Origin: Acidovorax sp. RAC01
Lineage (GTDB): Bacteria; Pseudomonadota; Gammaproteobacteria; Burkholderiales; Burkholderiaceae_C
Direction of reading: 5' to 3'
Assembly (NCBI RefSeq): GCF_001714725.1
Contig: NZ_CP016447.1
Span: 3,653,501 to 3,717,500 of the forward strand
DNA length: 64,000 nt
A program made the translations under genes and the position numbers. The notes below the pieces were generated by a model. That model made no database searches, was not told where the DNA came from, and saw only the letters and a program-made list of their open reading frames with translations. The stretch's first letter is position 1. Each line of letters starts with the position of its first letter. Below are positions 1 to 7,880 of the stretch, piece after piece.

Positions 1-532
1 GAGATTGGAACAGTTCGCCGCACGGCTGGGGATGAAGCCGCGGTGCGCAACCGCAGCAAGGATTCATCGTCTTTGGCACCTCTGAGCATGACGAAACTAT
101 GGATAGCCTCGTAGCGCATGCACGCGCCCCGCACCAGGGAGATCTCGCACGAGCGCCCAGCAGGCTACTCATAACGGAGCACTGTGCATAACGCTGCAGA
201 GCCGACCTTGCCTGTAGTGGGTCAGCTTCAGGCTGATCGGAGTCACTCGCAATCCTGTGCATGAATGGCAGCAATCGCCAACACGTGTCGTTCAACGCCG
301 CCTATCGTGAGCGATGGCTTCACCTCCGGGTCGGCCGTTTCCCGCCTACTGGCTCTGGCCTCGCCCTTGGGTAGGGACTCGCGGAGCGAAGGAAGCAAGC
401 ACGAAGCGTGGTCAAGCGGGATGTTCGTTGTGCCGTTGTTTGCCAGGTGAACAGAAAATCTCTCGCCCCTTGAGGTCATCTTGACCTGTACTTCTCCAAG
501 GTGGACTCCATTCCACCAACTATGTTGTCAAT
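1..532. other. Left-edge region without a supported gene
   Basis: No reading frame here resembles a protein family I recognise. Short open frames exist on both strands around 243-479, but they overlap each other antisense and have no convincing ribosome binding site. The stretch ends at the left inverted repeat of an IS3-family element and carries one copy of a 31-bp repeat (162-193). It is probably a remnant of older mobile DNA. Confidence 0.5.
162..193. repeat. 31-bp dispersed repeat, copy 1
   Basis: The segment beginning GGCTACTCATAACGG and ending GTGCATAACG recurs at 2295-2325 in the same orientation with one mismatch in 31 bases. Each copy contains the heptamer CATAACG twice, 17 bases apart. 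The two copies bracket the first IS3 element and the IS481 and IS256 remnants. It may be a recombination site or part of an older duplicated element; no function can be assigned from sequence alone. Confidence 0.6.
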
Positions 533-571
533 TGAATCGCCCCGGGTTCCGCGGAGGCTGTTTGGTTTAAG

Positions 572-1483
572 TCAGGTCACCACAGCAGTGGCCTGATTGG
601 CGAATTGCCGGTAGTAGTTTGCCTCAGCCTCAGCAGGCGGGATATACCCGATGGGTTCGAGCAGGCGATGGTGGTTGAACCATGACACCCATTCGAGGGT
701 TGCAAACTCCACCGCCTCCTTGGTTTTCCAGGGTGCCCGGCGGTGGATGAGTTCTGCCTTGTACAGGCCATTGATGGTTTCCGCCAAGGCGTTGTCGTAG
801 CTGTCGCCCTTGCTCCCTACCGATGGCTCGATGCCTGCTTCTGCCAATCGCTCGGTATATCGAATACTGACGTATTGGGAACCTCTGTCCGAGTGACAGA
901 CCAGGCTGCCATTGCGCTCAGGCTGACGGGCATAGAGCGCTTGCTCCAGGGCGTCGAGCACGAAGTCGGTACGCATCGAATTGCTGACTCGCCAGCCCAC
1001 GATGCGCCTGGCATACACATCAATGACGAAGGCCACGTACAGCCAGCCCTGCCAGGTCGAGACGTAGGTGAAGTCGCTGACCCACAGTTGGTTGGGCCTC
1101 TCTGCCCGGAACTGCCGGTTTACCCGGTCCAGCGGGCACGCAGCCTTGGCGTCACCGATGGTGGTGCGTACGACTTTGCCCCGCATCACTCCGCGCAGTC
1201 CCATGCTGCGCATCAGCCGCTCGACAGTACAGCGAGCTACGGTCACGCCTTCGCGCGCCAGTTGCCGCCACACCTTGTCGGCGCCGTAGACCTGCATGTT
1301 GGCCTGCCAGACGCGTTGAATCTGCGGCATCAGCAACTCGTCGCGTTTGGCACGGGCGCAGCGCTTGTGGGGCTGGCGCAGCAGCGCGGCATGACGTCGA
1401 TACGCCGACGGGGCAACCTGCAGAACCTTGCAGAGCGGCTCGACCCCGAAAGCATTGCGATGCTGGTCGATGAAGGTCTTCAA
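572..1483 (-). CDS. IS3-family transposase OrfB (DDE integrase domain)
   Basis: The protein is 303 residues long. It has an N-terminal HTH_21-like region (about residues 40-95) followed by an rve-type RNase H-fold catalytic core. The DDE triad is visible in WVSDFTYV (first Asp), HSDRGSQY (second Asp) and [13 protein letters not shown] (Glu). It opens with TTG, overlapping the orfA stop by four bases. In this family a working transposase is normally an OrfAB fusion made by -1 frameshifting, but I see no classical A6G slippery run in the overlap. The reading frame is intact, so the element may still be active. Confidence 0.88.
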   Translation of the reverse strand: MKTFIDQHRNAFGVEPLCKVLQVAPSAYRRHAALLRQPHKRCARAKRDELLMPQIQRVWQANMQVYGADKVWRQLAREGVTVARCTVERLMRSMGLRGVMRGKVVRTTIGDAKAACPLDRVNRQFRAERPNQLWVSDFTYVSTWQGWLYVAFVIDVYARRIVGWRVSNSMRTDFVLDALEQALYARQPERNGSLVCHSDRGSQYVSIRYTERLAEAGIEPSVGSKGDSYDNALAETINGLYKAELIHRRAPWKTKEAVEFATLEWVSWFNHHRLLEPIGYIPPAEAEANYYRQFANQATAVVT

Positions 1484-1803
1484 GACTTCAGGCGGCGGTC
1501 GAGCTCCGCCTGGGCGAAAAACGCGCTGGCCAGCTTCAATATCTCGTTGGCCCGGCGCAGTTCCTTGACCTCGCGCTCCAACTCCTTGACCCGCTGTGCT
1601 TCGGCTGTGGTGACGCCTTCGCGCTTGCCTGCATCAACTTCGGTGCGCTTGACCCATTCGTTCAACGTTTGTGGCACGCAACCAATCTTGGGGGCAATGG
1701 ATTCGATGGCTGCCCACAGTGACGGGTACTCCCCGCGCTGCTCCTGCACCATCCTCATTGCGCGCTCACGCACCTCGGGTGAGAACTTGTTCGTCTTCTT
1801 CAT
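1480..1803 (-). CDS. IS3-family transposase OrfA (HTH subunit)
   Basis: This 107-residue protein has a helix-turn-helix region (about residues 8-55, running from [13 protein letters not shown] to WVKRTEVD) and then a leucine-zipper-like coiled coil ([19 protein letters not shown], about 70-88). This is the usual DNA-binding and multimerising half of IS3-family transposases. It lies immediately upstream of orfB and overlaps its start. Intact length. Confidence 0.88.
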   Translation of the reverse strand: MKKTNKFSPEVRERAMRMVQEQRGEYPSLWAAIESIAPKIGCVPQTLNEWVKRTEVDAGKREGVTTAEAQRVKELEREVKELRRANEILKLASAFFAQAELDRRLKS

Positions 1804-1930
1804 GGCTCAATCCTCTCAGAGTGTTGAGCCTCCTCAAAACCCGGGGCGATTCATTCATCTGCTCTGAGCGCCTGTAGATCAACATCGGTGGAGTGCAAGT
1901 TCAAGAAGACGCTCAGCGCCGCAAGCGGCC

Positions 1931-1953
1931 CCATGATCGTCCGAGATGCGACA
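1931..1953. mobile_element. Solo terminal inverted repeat of an IS481-type element (remnant)
   Basis: The sequence ATGATCGTCCGAGATGCGAC matches, with one substitution, the right end of the complete IS481-family element at 44458-45534. No transposase is left nearby. It marks an earlier insertion of the same or a close IS that has been deleted. Confidence 0.6.
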
Positions 1954-2150
1954 GATAGCACTCGACGACGATTTGGAGGGCTGGCCTCAGTCCTGTCGCC
2001 AAAACCTGGTCGCATGCGATGGAACTATGGGCTTGTCAAACCCCGAAGTACAACGCGAACTCAAAGAGAAATTGCACAGCTGCTTTATGAATTTCTCAGC
2101 CAAACCTCGTAGTTGCTAGAGGCAAGCAGTTGGCGAAGTGACGGCAGCCC

Positions 2151-2261
2151 GGGCGTGTCCGAATTTTTGTGTAAACGGTTCGGACTTCAGTTGATGGAGA
2201 TGCGGTCTCCGAACTGAATGGTAAATCGGGTCAGGGCAGCTTTCCAATCCCGGATGGGCAT
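2151..2261 (-). pseudogene. 3' remnant of an IS256-family (Mutator) transposase
   Basis: Read on the minus strand from 2261 to the stop at 2187-2189, the peptide is MPIRDWKAALTRFTIQFGDR followed by a few residues. This is the characteristic C-terminus of IS256-family transposases. Beyond the stop, 2151-2186 resembles the family's terminal repeat (GGGCGTGTCC, then a TTTTTGTGTAAACGG-like stretch). Everything upstream in the gene is missing, so this is a dead fragment. Confidence 0.75.
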
Positions 2262-2294
2262 GGTGAACCGCCCCGGGGCGGTTCACACCCACCG

Positions 2295-2325
2295 GGCTAC
2301 TCATAACGGCGCACTGTGCATAACG
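2295..2325. repeat. 31-bp dispersed repeat, copy 2
   Basis: Direct copy of the repeat at 162-193 with one A-to-C difference. It lies between the IS256 remnant and the left end of the second IS3 element. The rest of 1854-2402 holds only the IS481 and IS256 remnants and no supported gene. Confidence 0.6.
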
Positions 2326-2466
2326 ACTCAAAACGGTCGCTCAAACGAATAAAAATTCAGGGGACTTCTCGGTCAGATTTCCGCAGATTGCCGCCGAAAC
2401 ACTGAGGTTGCCCCTGAAAAGTGGAGTTCTTAACCCTTGTTGAAAATACCGACAAGGAGTTGAGCA

Positions 2467-2799
2467 ATGAGTGACAAGCAAGTGCGTGCGCAGTACACGC
2501 GGGAGTTCAAACTGGAGGCGGTTCGGCAGGTGCGAGCTGGCCAGGCGATTGCGGTGGTGGCCAAGGTGCTGGGCATTCCCAAGGCCAGTCTGGGCAACTG
2601 GGTGCGACTGTCATCCAAGGGAGAGCTGAACGACGTTGGCAGCGCCGACAAGGCGACCAAAGTCTCGCCCGAGCAGATGGAGATTGCCCGGCTGCGCGCC
2701 GAGAATGCTCGCCTTCGCATGGAGCGCGACATCGCAAAAAAAGCTGCGGCGTACTTCGCGCAGGACACGCTGCGAGGTACGCCTGGATTGACCAAATGA
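2467..2799 (+). CDS. IS3-family transposase OrfA
   Basis: 110 residues. The N-terminal HTH_Tnp_1 region (YTREFKLEAVRQVRAGQAIA) is followed by a coiled coil (QMEIARLRAENARLRMERD). Near the end a run of seven A residues before GC (about 2736) is the standard -1 slippery site used to make the OrfAB transposase. The gene starts after a GACAAGGAG ribosome binding site and ends overlapping orfB (ATGA). Confidence 0.88.
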   Translation: MSDKQVRAQYTREFKLEAVRQVRAGQAIAVVAKVLGIPKASLGNWVRLSSKGELNDVGSADKATKVSPEQMEIARLRAENARLRMERDIAKKAAAYFAQDTLRGTPGLTK

Positions 2800-3671
2800 A
2801 GTACCGTTACCCGGTGAGCGTGTCCTGCGGGGTGCTGGAGGTCAGCGCCAGCGGGTACTTCAACTGGCTGCGCCGGCGAGAGGATGGTCATGGCCGCAGC
2901 GGCCCTGGCCGACTCTACAGCGATGAAGCCCTGCTGGCGCACATCCGTGCCATCCACGCCGAGGTCAAGGGCGAATACGGCTGGCCACGCATGCACAAGG
3001 AGCTTGTGGCCCGAGGCATCCGGGTGGGCAAAGACCGGGTTCGCAAGCTCATGCAGCAGCACGGCATCAAGGCCAAAACGAAACGCAAGTTTGTGGTCAC
3101 CACCGACAGCCGCCACAGCCTGCCGGTGGCACCTGACCTGGTGCAGCGGCGCTTCAACCCTGAAGCTCCCAACCAGCTATGGAGTGGCGACATCACCTAC
3201 ATCCAAACCGACGAAGGCTGGCTGTACCTGGCCGCCGTCATCGACCTGTTTAGCCGCCAGGTGGTGGGCTGGAGCCTGCAGTCGCACATGCAGGCAAGCC
3301 TGGTCAAGGACGCGCTGACCATGGCGTTGTGGCGTCGCCGGCCACCACCCGGTCTGATATTCCACAGCGACCGGGGCAGCCAGTATTGCAGCCACGAGGT
3401 CCAGGGCGCACTGAAGGACTGGGGCATGCGTTCATCGATGAGCAGGAAGGGCAACTGCTGGGATAACGCCCCAACGGAAAGCTTCTGGGGGCGGCTGAAA
3501 ACAGCCAGCGTACATGGGTGCAAATTCGCTACCCGTGAGCAGGCCGGGCAGGCGGTGATGGACTGGATGGCCTTCTACAATCACCGCAGGCTGCATTCCT
3601 CGCTGGGCTACCTCAGCCCGATGCAGTACGAACAACGCTGGTACGAGGCACAGCGCAAAAAGGCCGCGTGA
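2796..3671 (+). CDS. IS3-family transposase OrfB (DDE domain)
   Basis: 291 residues. HTH_21 segment near residues 45-100 and a complete rve catalytic core with WSGDITYI (Asp), [10 protein letters not shown] (Asp) and DNAPTESFWGRLK (Glu). It ends with the family's typical SSLGYLSPMQYE motif. The frame is intact and translationally coupled to orfA. Confidence 0.9.
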   Translation: MKYRYPVSVSCGVLEVSASGYFNWLRRREDGHGRSGPGRLYSDEALLAHIRAIHAEVKGEYGWPRMHKELVARGIRVGKDRVRKLMQQHGIKAKTKRKFVVTTDSRHSLPVAPDLVQRRFNPEAPNQLWSGDITYIQTDEGWLYLAAVIDLFSRQVVGWSLQSHMQASLVKDALTMALWRRRPPPGLIFHSDRGSQYCSHEVQGALKDWGMRSSMSRKGNCWDNAPTESFWGRLKTASVHGCKFATREQAGQAVMDWMAFYNHRRLHSSLGYLSPMQYEQRWYEAQRKKAA

Positions 3672-3846
3672 ATCGTGGGTTAAGAACTACACGAAACAGG
3701 GGCAAGGTCACACCGTTGCACCTGCCAATGGGCTTCGGTTCGAGGCTCGACGGCGTCTAGATCAACCGGGTCGATTCACCATAGAGCGGTAAGCGGCCGG
3801 CCATCCCACCTTGGCTAGGCATCGGTGTGGGATGCCGCTAGATTGG

Positions 3847-4947
3847 CTATCGGAGGTTCAGGATGCGCCGGGCACCGCTGAGCACTATCAGCGCAATGAC
3901 TGCGCCAATCACGAGGTCAGGGTACGAGGAGCCCGTCCAAGCGACCAAAACACCAGCGACTATCACCCCCGCGTTTGCGATCACATCATTCGCAGAAAAA
4001 ATGTAGCTTGCCGTCATGTGGGCGCCCCGATCCCGCTTCTTGGCGATCAGCACCAGGCAGGTGACGTTGGCGATCAATGCGACCAGCCCGATACTCATCA
4101 TGAGCATGGACGCCGGCTCACTTCCCACAACTGCCCGCCGAACGACCTCCAAAAGCGCGCCAAGCGCAAGCACGACTTGCAACCAACCAGCGATGTGCGC
4201 TGCCTTCATCTTCAAGGCGGCGGCGCGGCCCACCGCATAGAGCGCCAGTCCGTAGACCGCCGCATCGGCGAACATGTCAAGCGAGTCCGCTATGAGACCT
4301 GTGGACTGGGCGATCAGGCCAACGATCAACTCAAAGACAAACATCGCACCGTTGATAGCGAGCAGCAGCTTTAAGGTCCGAGCCTCAGAGGCATTCCCCT
4401 CTGCGTCTGGGGCCGTAGACTCGTCGCTTTGCACGCTGTCCAACACTTGCGCGCCGAGGTTGAGAGGGATGAGACGGCCCAGCAGCTCTTGCGTACTTCC
4501 CCCATGCTGCACGGTGAGTACACGGTCCTTCAGATCGAAGTCCAGTGCCGCAACAGCCGACGCATCGGCCAGCGCCATCCGAATGAGATTCTCCTCCGAC
4601 GGGCAATCCATCTTCGGCACGGAGAAACGCGTCTTCCACTGCCCGCCTTCGGTGCGCCTCTCGCTTGTCAGCAGAACCGCACCCAAGTTCAGGGGCGTCA
4701 GCTTCTGGGCGATCCTGGCGGGCTCGCCCGAGTGCACCACCCGGAGCTGCCGATGGGCCAGATCGAAGGTCATCGGCCCAACCCCGGTCAGACCACCCAG
4801 CGCCATGCGAATGAGGTTCTCCTCGGAGGGGCAGTCCATTCCCGGAACTGAAAATGTGCTCTCCACGGAAGCAATGGCGCTTGGGGCCTCGTCGACCGTC
4901 TGCGAATTGCAACTGCTCGAGCAGCTACTGCTTTGACATGTACTCAT
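3847..4947 (-). CDS. CDF-like heavy-metal cation transporter with two HMA-type domains
   Basis: A 366-residue inner-membrane protein. Residues 1-16 are Cys/Ser-rich (MSTCQSSSCSSSCNSQ). Two tandem HMA-like domains follow, each with the motif MDCPSEENLIRMAL (about 35-95 and 110-165), instead of the usual MxCxxC. The C-terminal half has about five or six hydrophobic helices with an acidic CDF-like motif (ADSLDMFADAAVYGL, about residue 227) and no cytoplasmic C-terminal CDF domain. It is transcribed divergently from a CadR/PbrR-type regulator, so it probably exports Cd, Pb, Zn or a similar divalent ion. The exact substrate is not readable from sequence. Confidence 0.8.
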   Translation of the reverse strand: MSTCQSSSCSSSCNSQTVDEAPSAIASVESTFSVPGMDCPSEENLIRMALGGLTGVGPMTFDLAHRQLRVVHSGEPARIAQKLTPLNLGAVLLTSERRTEGGQWKTRFSVPKMDCPSEENLIRMALADASAVAALDFDLKDRVLTVQHGGSTQELLGRLIPLNLGAQVLDSVQSDESTAPDAEGNASEARTLKLLLAINGAMFVFELIVGLIAQSTGLIADSLDMFADAAVYGLALYAVGRAAALKMKAAHIAGWLQVVLALGALLEVVRRAVVGSEPASMLMMSIGLVALIANVTCLVLIAKKRDRGAHMTASYIFSANDVIANAGVIVAGVLVAWTGSSYPDLVIGAVIALIVLSGARRILNLR

Positions 4948-4961
4948 GTCCCGTATTAGAA

Positions 4962-4982
4962 ACCCTCAAGTAGCTGTAGAGT
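4962..4982. promoter_or_regulatory. CadR/PbrR-type MerR operator and stretched promoter
   Basis: An inverted repeat (ACCCT at one end, AGAGT at the other, AGTAGCT in the middle) lies between the divergent transporter and regulator genes and matches the usual CadR/PbrR/ZntR operator style. On the minus strand it sits between a TTGACT -35 and a TCTAAT -10 separated by 19 bp, the long spacer typical of MerR-activated promoters. The -10 ends only about 7 bp before the transporter ATG, so the mRNA would be leaderless or nearly so. Confidence 0.75.
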
Positions 4983-5002
4983 CAAGCGGTAGGTAGGCAA
5001 AT

Positions 5003-5422
5003 ATGAAAATCGGTGAACTATCGTCATTGGCAGGGTGCTCCGTTCCCGCGGTGCGCTTTTATGAAGCAGAGGGCCTTCTGCAGGCGCCCCTGCGGGCCGC
5101 CAACAACTATCGGCAATATGGCCAACAGCATGTCGACAGGTTGGCCTTCATCGTTCGGTGCCGCTCGCTGGACATGTCGCACGACGATATCCGGGCTCTG
5201 CTGCAGTTGCAGGACGACCCCGCCATGTCCTGCGACGAGGTCAATGCCTTGCTAGACGATCAAATGCGCTTGGTAGAGCAGCGAATCGCCGAGTTGCAGG
5301 CGCTGCGCAAGCAACTGCGTGCCATCCGCAGTACCTGTGCGGGAGGGGTATGCGTTGGCGATTGCGGTGCACTTGAATCGCTGCGCAGCGCCACTGGGGC
5401 AAGCTGGCCAACCGTTCGCTGA
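5003..5422 (+). CDS. cadR: MerR-family Cd(II)/Pb(II)-responsive regulator
   Basis: 139 residues. N-terminal MerR winged HTH (MKIGELSSLAGCSVPAVRFY), central dimerisation helix (about 82-110), and a metal-binding C-terminal loop. Cys77 (SCDEVNALLD) and Cys112 match the CadR/PbrR metal ligands; Cys117 and Cys121 follow in CAGGVCVGDC. The His-rich tail of Pseudomonas CadR is absent. It starts at ATG 5003, 56 bp from the transporter start on the other strand, and should activate the transporter through the operator between them. Metal choice (Cd, Pb, Zn) cannot be decided. The symbol denotes the family. Confidence 0.85.
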   Translation: MKIGELSSLAGCSVPAVRFYEAEGLLQAPLRAANNYRQYGQQHVDRLAFIVRCRSLDMSHDDIRALLQLQDDPAMSCDEVNALLDDQMRLVEQRIAELQALRKQLRAIRSTCAGGVCVGDCGALESLRSATGASWPTVR

Positions 5423-5444
5423 GCGGAGCCTCAAATAACGACAT

Positions 5445-7019
5445 TCAGCTCGGTGCGAACCAACGATGCGGTAGCAACTCGTGAACCAGGCTAACCCGTT
5501 GCGTCGGCAAGCGAGCCAAAACGTCCTTGAGATACGCATAGGGATCATGCCCATTGAGTCGTGCTGACTGGATGAGCGTCATGACGGCTGCTGCCCTCTG
5601 ACCAGCTCGTAGGCTGCCCGCAAAGAGCCAGTTGTTGCGGCCAATGGCAATCGGCCGAATCTGGTTCTCGATCCAGTTGTTGTCCACGGGCAGCTGTCCG
5701 TCATCGACGAACCGGGTCAAAGCCTCCCAGCGCCGCAAGCTGTAGTCCAGCGCTTTGGCGCTTGCCGAGCCTTCCGGCACCTTCTGGCGTTGCAGCACCA
5801 TCCACTGGTGCAAGGCATCAAGCAGCGGCTTCGTTTGTTGTTGCCGGATGGTTTGGCGCTGATCGGTCGCAATCTCCTTGACCTCACGCTCGATCTCGTA
5901 GACCCGCGCGAACTGCTGCAGCGCGACCTCGGCGATCTGGCTTTGGTTCGCCGCGTGCAAATCGAAGAACTTGCGCCGCGCGTGCGCCAGGCAGCCGACC
6001 TCGGTCACACCACTTGCGATCAAGGCCTTGTAGCCGCTGAAGTCGTCACAGGTGAGGCTGCCTCTCCAGTCGCCCAGGAAGCGCCGGGCGTGTTCGCCCG
6101 AGCGCGATTCGCAGAAGTCGTAGACGACCGCCTTGATGTTCTCGAAGGCGCCCGTGGCATAGGCCCATAGGTACGCCCGGTGCGCCTTGCCGTTGCCCGG
6201 CTTGAGCATGGACACCGGCGTCTCGTCGGCATGCAGCACGCGGCGCTGCAGCAGCTCTGTCCTCATGGCGTCAACCAGTGGCTGCAACTGCACGCCACAC
6301 GAGCCCACCCATTGCGCCAGCGTGGAGCGGGGGATGGCTAGGCCGGCGCGGCCGAAGATCGCTTCCTGGCGGTACAGCGGCAGGTGGTCGGCGTACTTGG
6401 CCACCAGCACTTGCGCCAGTAGCCCAGTGGTAGGGATGCCTTTGTCGATGATGTGAGGATCGACAGGCACCTGGTGAATCGTCTCGCACTGGGCACAGGC
6501 CCACTTGCCCCGGATGTGGCGCTCCACCGTGAACACGCCGGGCGCGTAGTCCAGCTTCTCGGCCACGTCCTCGCCGATGCGCTTCATCTGGCAACCGCAG
6601 GCGCAGGTGGTGGACTCGGGCTCGTGGCGGATCTCGCGCCGCGACAGGTTGGCCGGCAGGGGTGCGCGTTTGGGGACTTGCTTGTCTTGGCGGCCTGCCA
6701 CTGGCGGCGTGGCCTGCTCGATCTCATCGGCCACCGCCTGCAGGTCCTCATCCAGCGATTCATCGAGCAGGCTCTTCTGCTCGGCGCTGAAGCGCTCCGA
6801 CTGTGCGGCGAACTTCATGCGCTTGAGCAGTGCGTTCTCGTGCGTGAGCTTGTCGATCTGCGCCTGCTTGAAGACCGCCTCTTGGCCCTGGCGTGCGATC
6901 ACGCCGTCTCGCTCGGCCAGCTCACCCATCAACGACAGCAGGGCCGCTCGCATCTGCTGCGGCTCCAGGGTGTCAAGGTGGTCTGCGGTGATCACGGGAG
7001 AAGATGATGCGGCTAACAT
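5445..7019 (-). CDS. tnpC: IS66-family transposase TnpC (DDE)
   Basis: 524 residues from the ATG at 7019; an upstream in-frame extension overlaps tnpB and is not typical. In order: a coiled-coil (LZ_Tnp_IS66, about 20-75), a zinc-finger-like segment (TCACGCQM and WACAQCETI), and the IS66 DDE domain with HADETPVSML, CDDFSGYKALI and ENQIRPIAIGRNNWLF. The C-terminal IS66_C segment DPYAYLKDVLARLPTQRV is complete. The frame is intact. Confidence 0.9.
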   Translation of the reverse strand: MLAASSSPVITADHLDTLEPQQMRAALLSLMGELAERDGVIARQGQEAVFKQAQIDKLTHENALLKRMKFAAQSERFSAEQKSLLDESLDEDLQAVADEIEQATPPVAGRQDKQVPKRAPLPANLSRREIRHEPESTTCACGCQMKRIGEDVAEKLDYAPGVFTVERHIRGKWACAQCETIHQVPVDPHIIDKGIPTTGLLAQVLVAKYADHLPLYRQEAIFGRAGLAIPRSTLAQWVGSCGVQLQPLVDAMRTELLQRRVLHADETPVSMLKPGNGKAHRAYLWAYATGAFENIKAVVYDFCESRSGEHARRFLGDWRGSLTCDDFSGYKALIASGVTEVGCLAHARRKFFDLHAANQSQIAEVALQQFARVYEIEREVKEIATDQRQTIRQQQTKPLLDALHQWMVLQRQKVPEGSASAKALDYSLRRWEALTRFVDDGQLPVDNNWIENQIRPIAIGRNNWLFAGSLRAGQRAAAVMTLIQSARLNGHDPYAYLKDVLARLPTQRVSLVHELLPHRWFAPS

Positions 7020-7071
7020 CACATTCGCGCATCGGTGCAAGCGCTGATTGCCTGGCCAACGACCGGAGCAC

Positions 7072-7404
7072 TCAAAGTACAGTGATGACTCCAGCCTCGC
7101 CGACGTTCTTCCAGGGCAGGCCCAGCACGAGCGCATCGAACTGCGTTCGGCTGAGTGTGGCGGTGGTGGCGGCATCGCGCGGCCAGACGAACTTGCCGCT
7201 ATTCAGGCGCCGGGCCGCCAGCCAGACACCGATGCCGTCGTGCACCAGCACCTTCATGCGGTTGGCTCGTCGATTGGCGAACAGATAGGCGTGGTGTGGG
7301 CGCGCTGCGCCAAAGACAGCCACTACCCGGGCGAGCGCCGTCTCGGTGCCTGCTCGCATGTCCAGCGGCTCGGTGGAGAGCCACAGCGCATCAATGCGGA
7401 TCAT
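7072..7404 (-). CDS. tnpB: IS66 accessory protein TnpB
   Basis: About 110 residues from the ATG at 7404, which overlaps the tnpA stop (ATGA). Typical TnpB signature: the start MIRIDALWLSTEPLDMRAG, then LFANRRANRMKVLVHDGIGVW. Its exact biochemical role is not settled, but it is needed for IS66 transposition in the elements studied. Confidence 0.88.
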   Translation of the reverse strand: MIRIDALWLSTEPLDMRAGTETALARVVAVFGAARPHHAYLFANRRANRMKVLVHDGIGVWLAARRLNSGKFVWPRDAATTATLSRTQFDALVLGLPWKNVGEAGVITVL

Positions 7405-7778
7405 CGGAGCCAGTCGCGCAGCCACGCTGCACATGACGCTGCATCTTCCAGGGGCCAGTTCACGGTGACTACGCTGGCGCTGCGCCGAACATCAACGCGA
7501 ATCGCACGCGACACGGGCGGCGAGCTGGTCTCGGTTGCTGGGAGCTGTTCAACTGGTGGAGGCAGATTCAGCGCAACGAACTCATTCCGGGGCGCTGGCA
7601 ACAGGGAGTCTGCTTGCTCGCGCATCCAGCGATGAACGATGTTGGCGTTGATTCCGTGTGCAAGCGCTACGCCGGCCACTGACGCGCCGGAGACCTGGCA
7701 TTCGGCCACGATCTGGCCTTTAAGTTCCGGGGAGTAGTAGTGCCGCTTGGGGCGCTGGGCGATCGTGTCGTTCGCCAT
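7401..7778 (-). CDS. tnpA: IS66 accessory protein TnpA (HTH)
   Basis: About 125 residues if it starts at ATG 7778. ATGs at 7796 and 7805 are also in frame, and no start has a clear ribosome binding site. An HTH segment (YSPELKGQIVAECQVSGASV, then AHGINANIVHRWMRE) is followed by a variable tail. It is probably a DNA-binding partner for TnpC. Confidence 0.82.
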   Translation of the reverse strand: MANDTIAQRPKRHYYSPELKGQIVAECQVSGASVAGVALAHGINANIVHRWMREQADSLLPAPRNEFVALNLPPPVEQLPATETSSPPVSRAIRVDVRRSASVVTVNWPLEDAASCAAWLRDWLR

Positions 7779-7880
7779 AGTGTGCGTGATGTTCATCGTG
7801 CACACGATGCCTCGACACTGGGTCTATCTCAAGATGGGATTGCCGGACGCTTACATAGAGCGTAGGGCGGCACTTCAATG

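Larger units (their letters stand above)
533..1853 (-). mobile_element. IS3-family insertion sequence (first copy)
   Basis: A 1.32-kb element is bounded by imperfect inverted repeats that begin TGAATCGCCCCGGGTT at both ends. It holds overlapping orfA and orfB on the minus strand, the standard IS3 arrangement. The 3-bp flanks (AAT on the left, TTC on the right) do not match, so no target-site duplication remains. That suggests recombination or deletion next to the element after insertion. Confidence 0.85.
2403..3712 (+). mobile_element. IS3-family insertion sequence (second copy, different type)
   Basis: A 1.31-kb element with inverted termini. The left end contains TTGCCCCTGAAAAGTGGAG and then TTCTTAACCC. 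The right end, reverse-complemented, contains TTGCCCCTGTTTCGTGTAG and then TTCTTAACCC. It carries orfA and orfB on the plus strand with an ATGA overlap. It is not the same IS type as the element at 533-1853. I found no matching target duplication. Confidence 0.85.
5445..7854 (-). mobile_element. IS66-family insertion sequence, left end unclear
   Basis: It carries tnpA, tnpB and tnpC in the canonical order on the minus strand. The right terminus at 7851-7854 reads inward as GTAAGCGTCCGGCAATCC, a typical IS66 end. I could not find a matching GTAAGCG terminus on the left: the tnpC stop lies only about 20 bp from the end of the MerR gene, so the left end seems truncated or rearranged. Confidence 0.75.

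Noticed and set aside
743..1867. A 374-codon plus-strand frame across the first IS3 element
   Set aside because: It lies antisense to both transposase genes and extends into the inverted repeat; no domain is recognisable.
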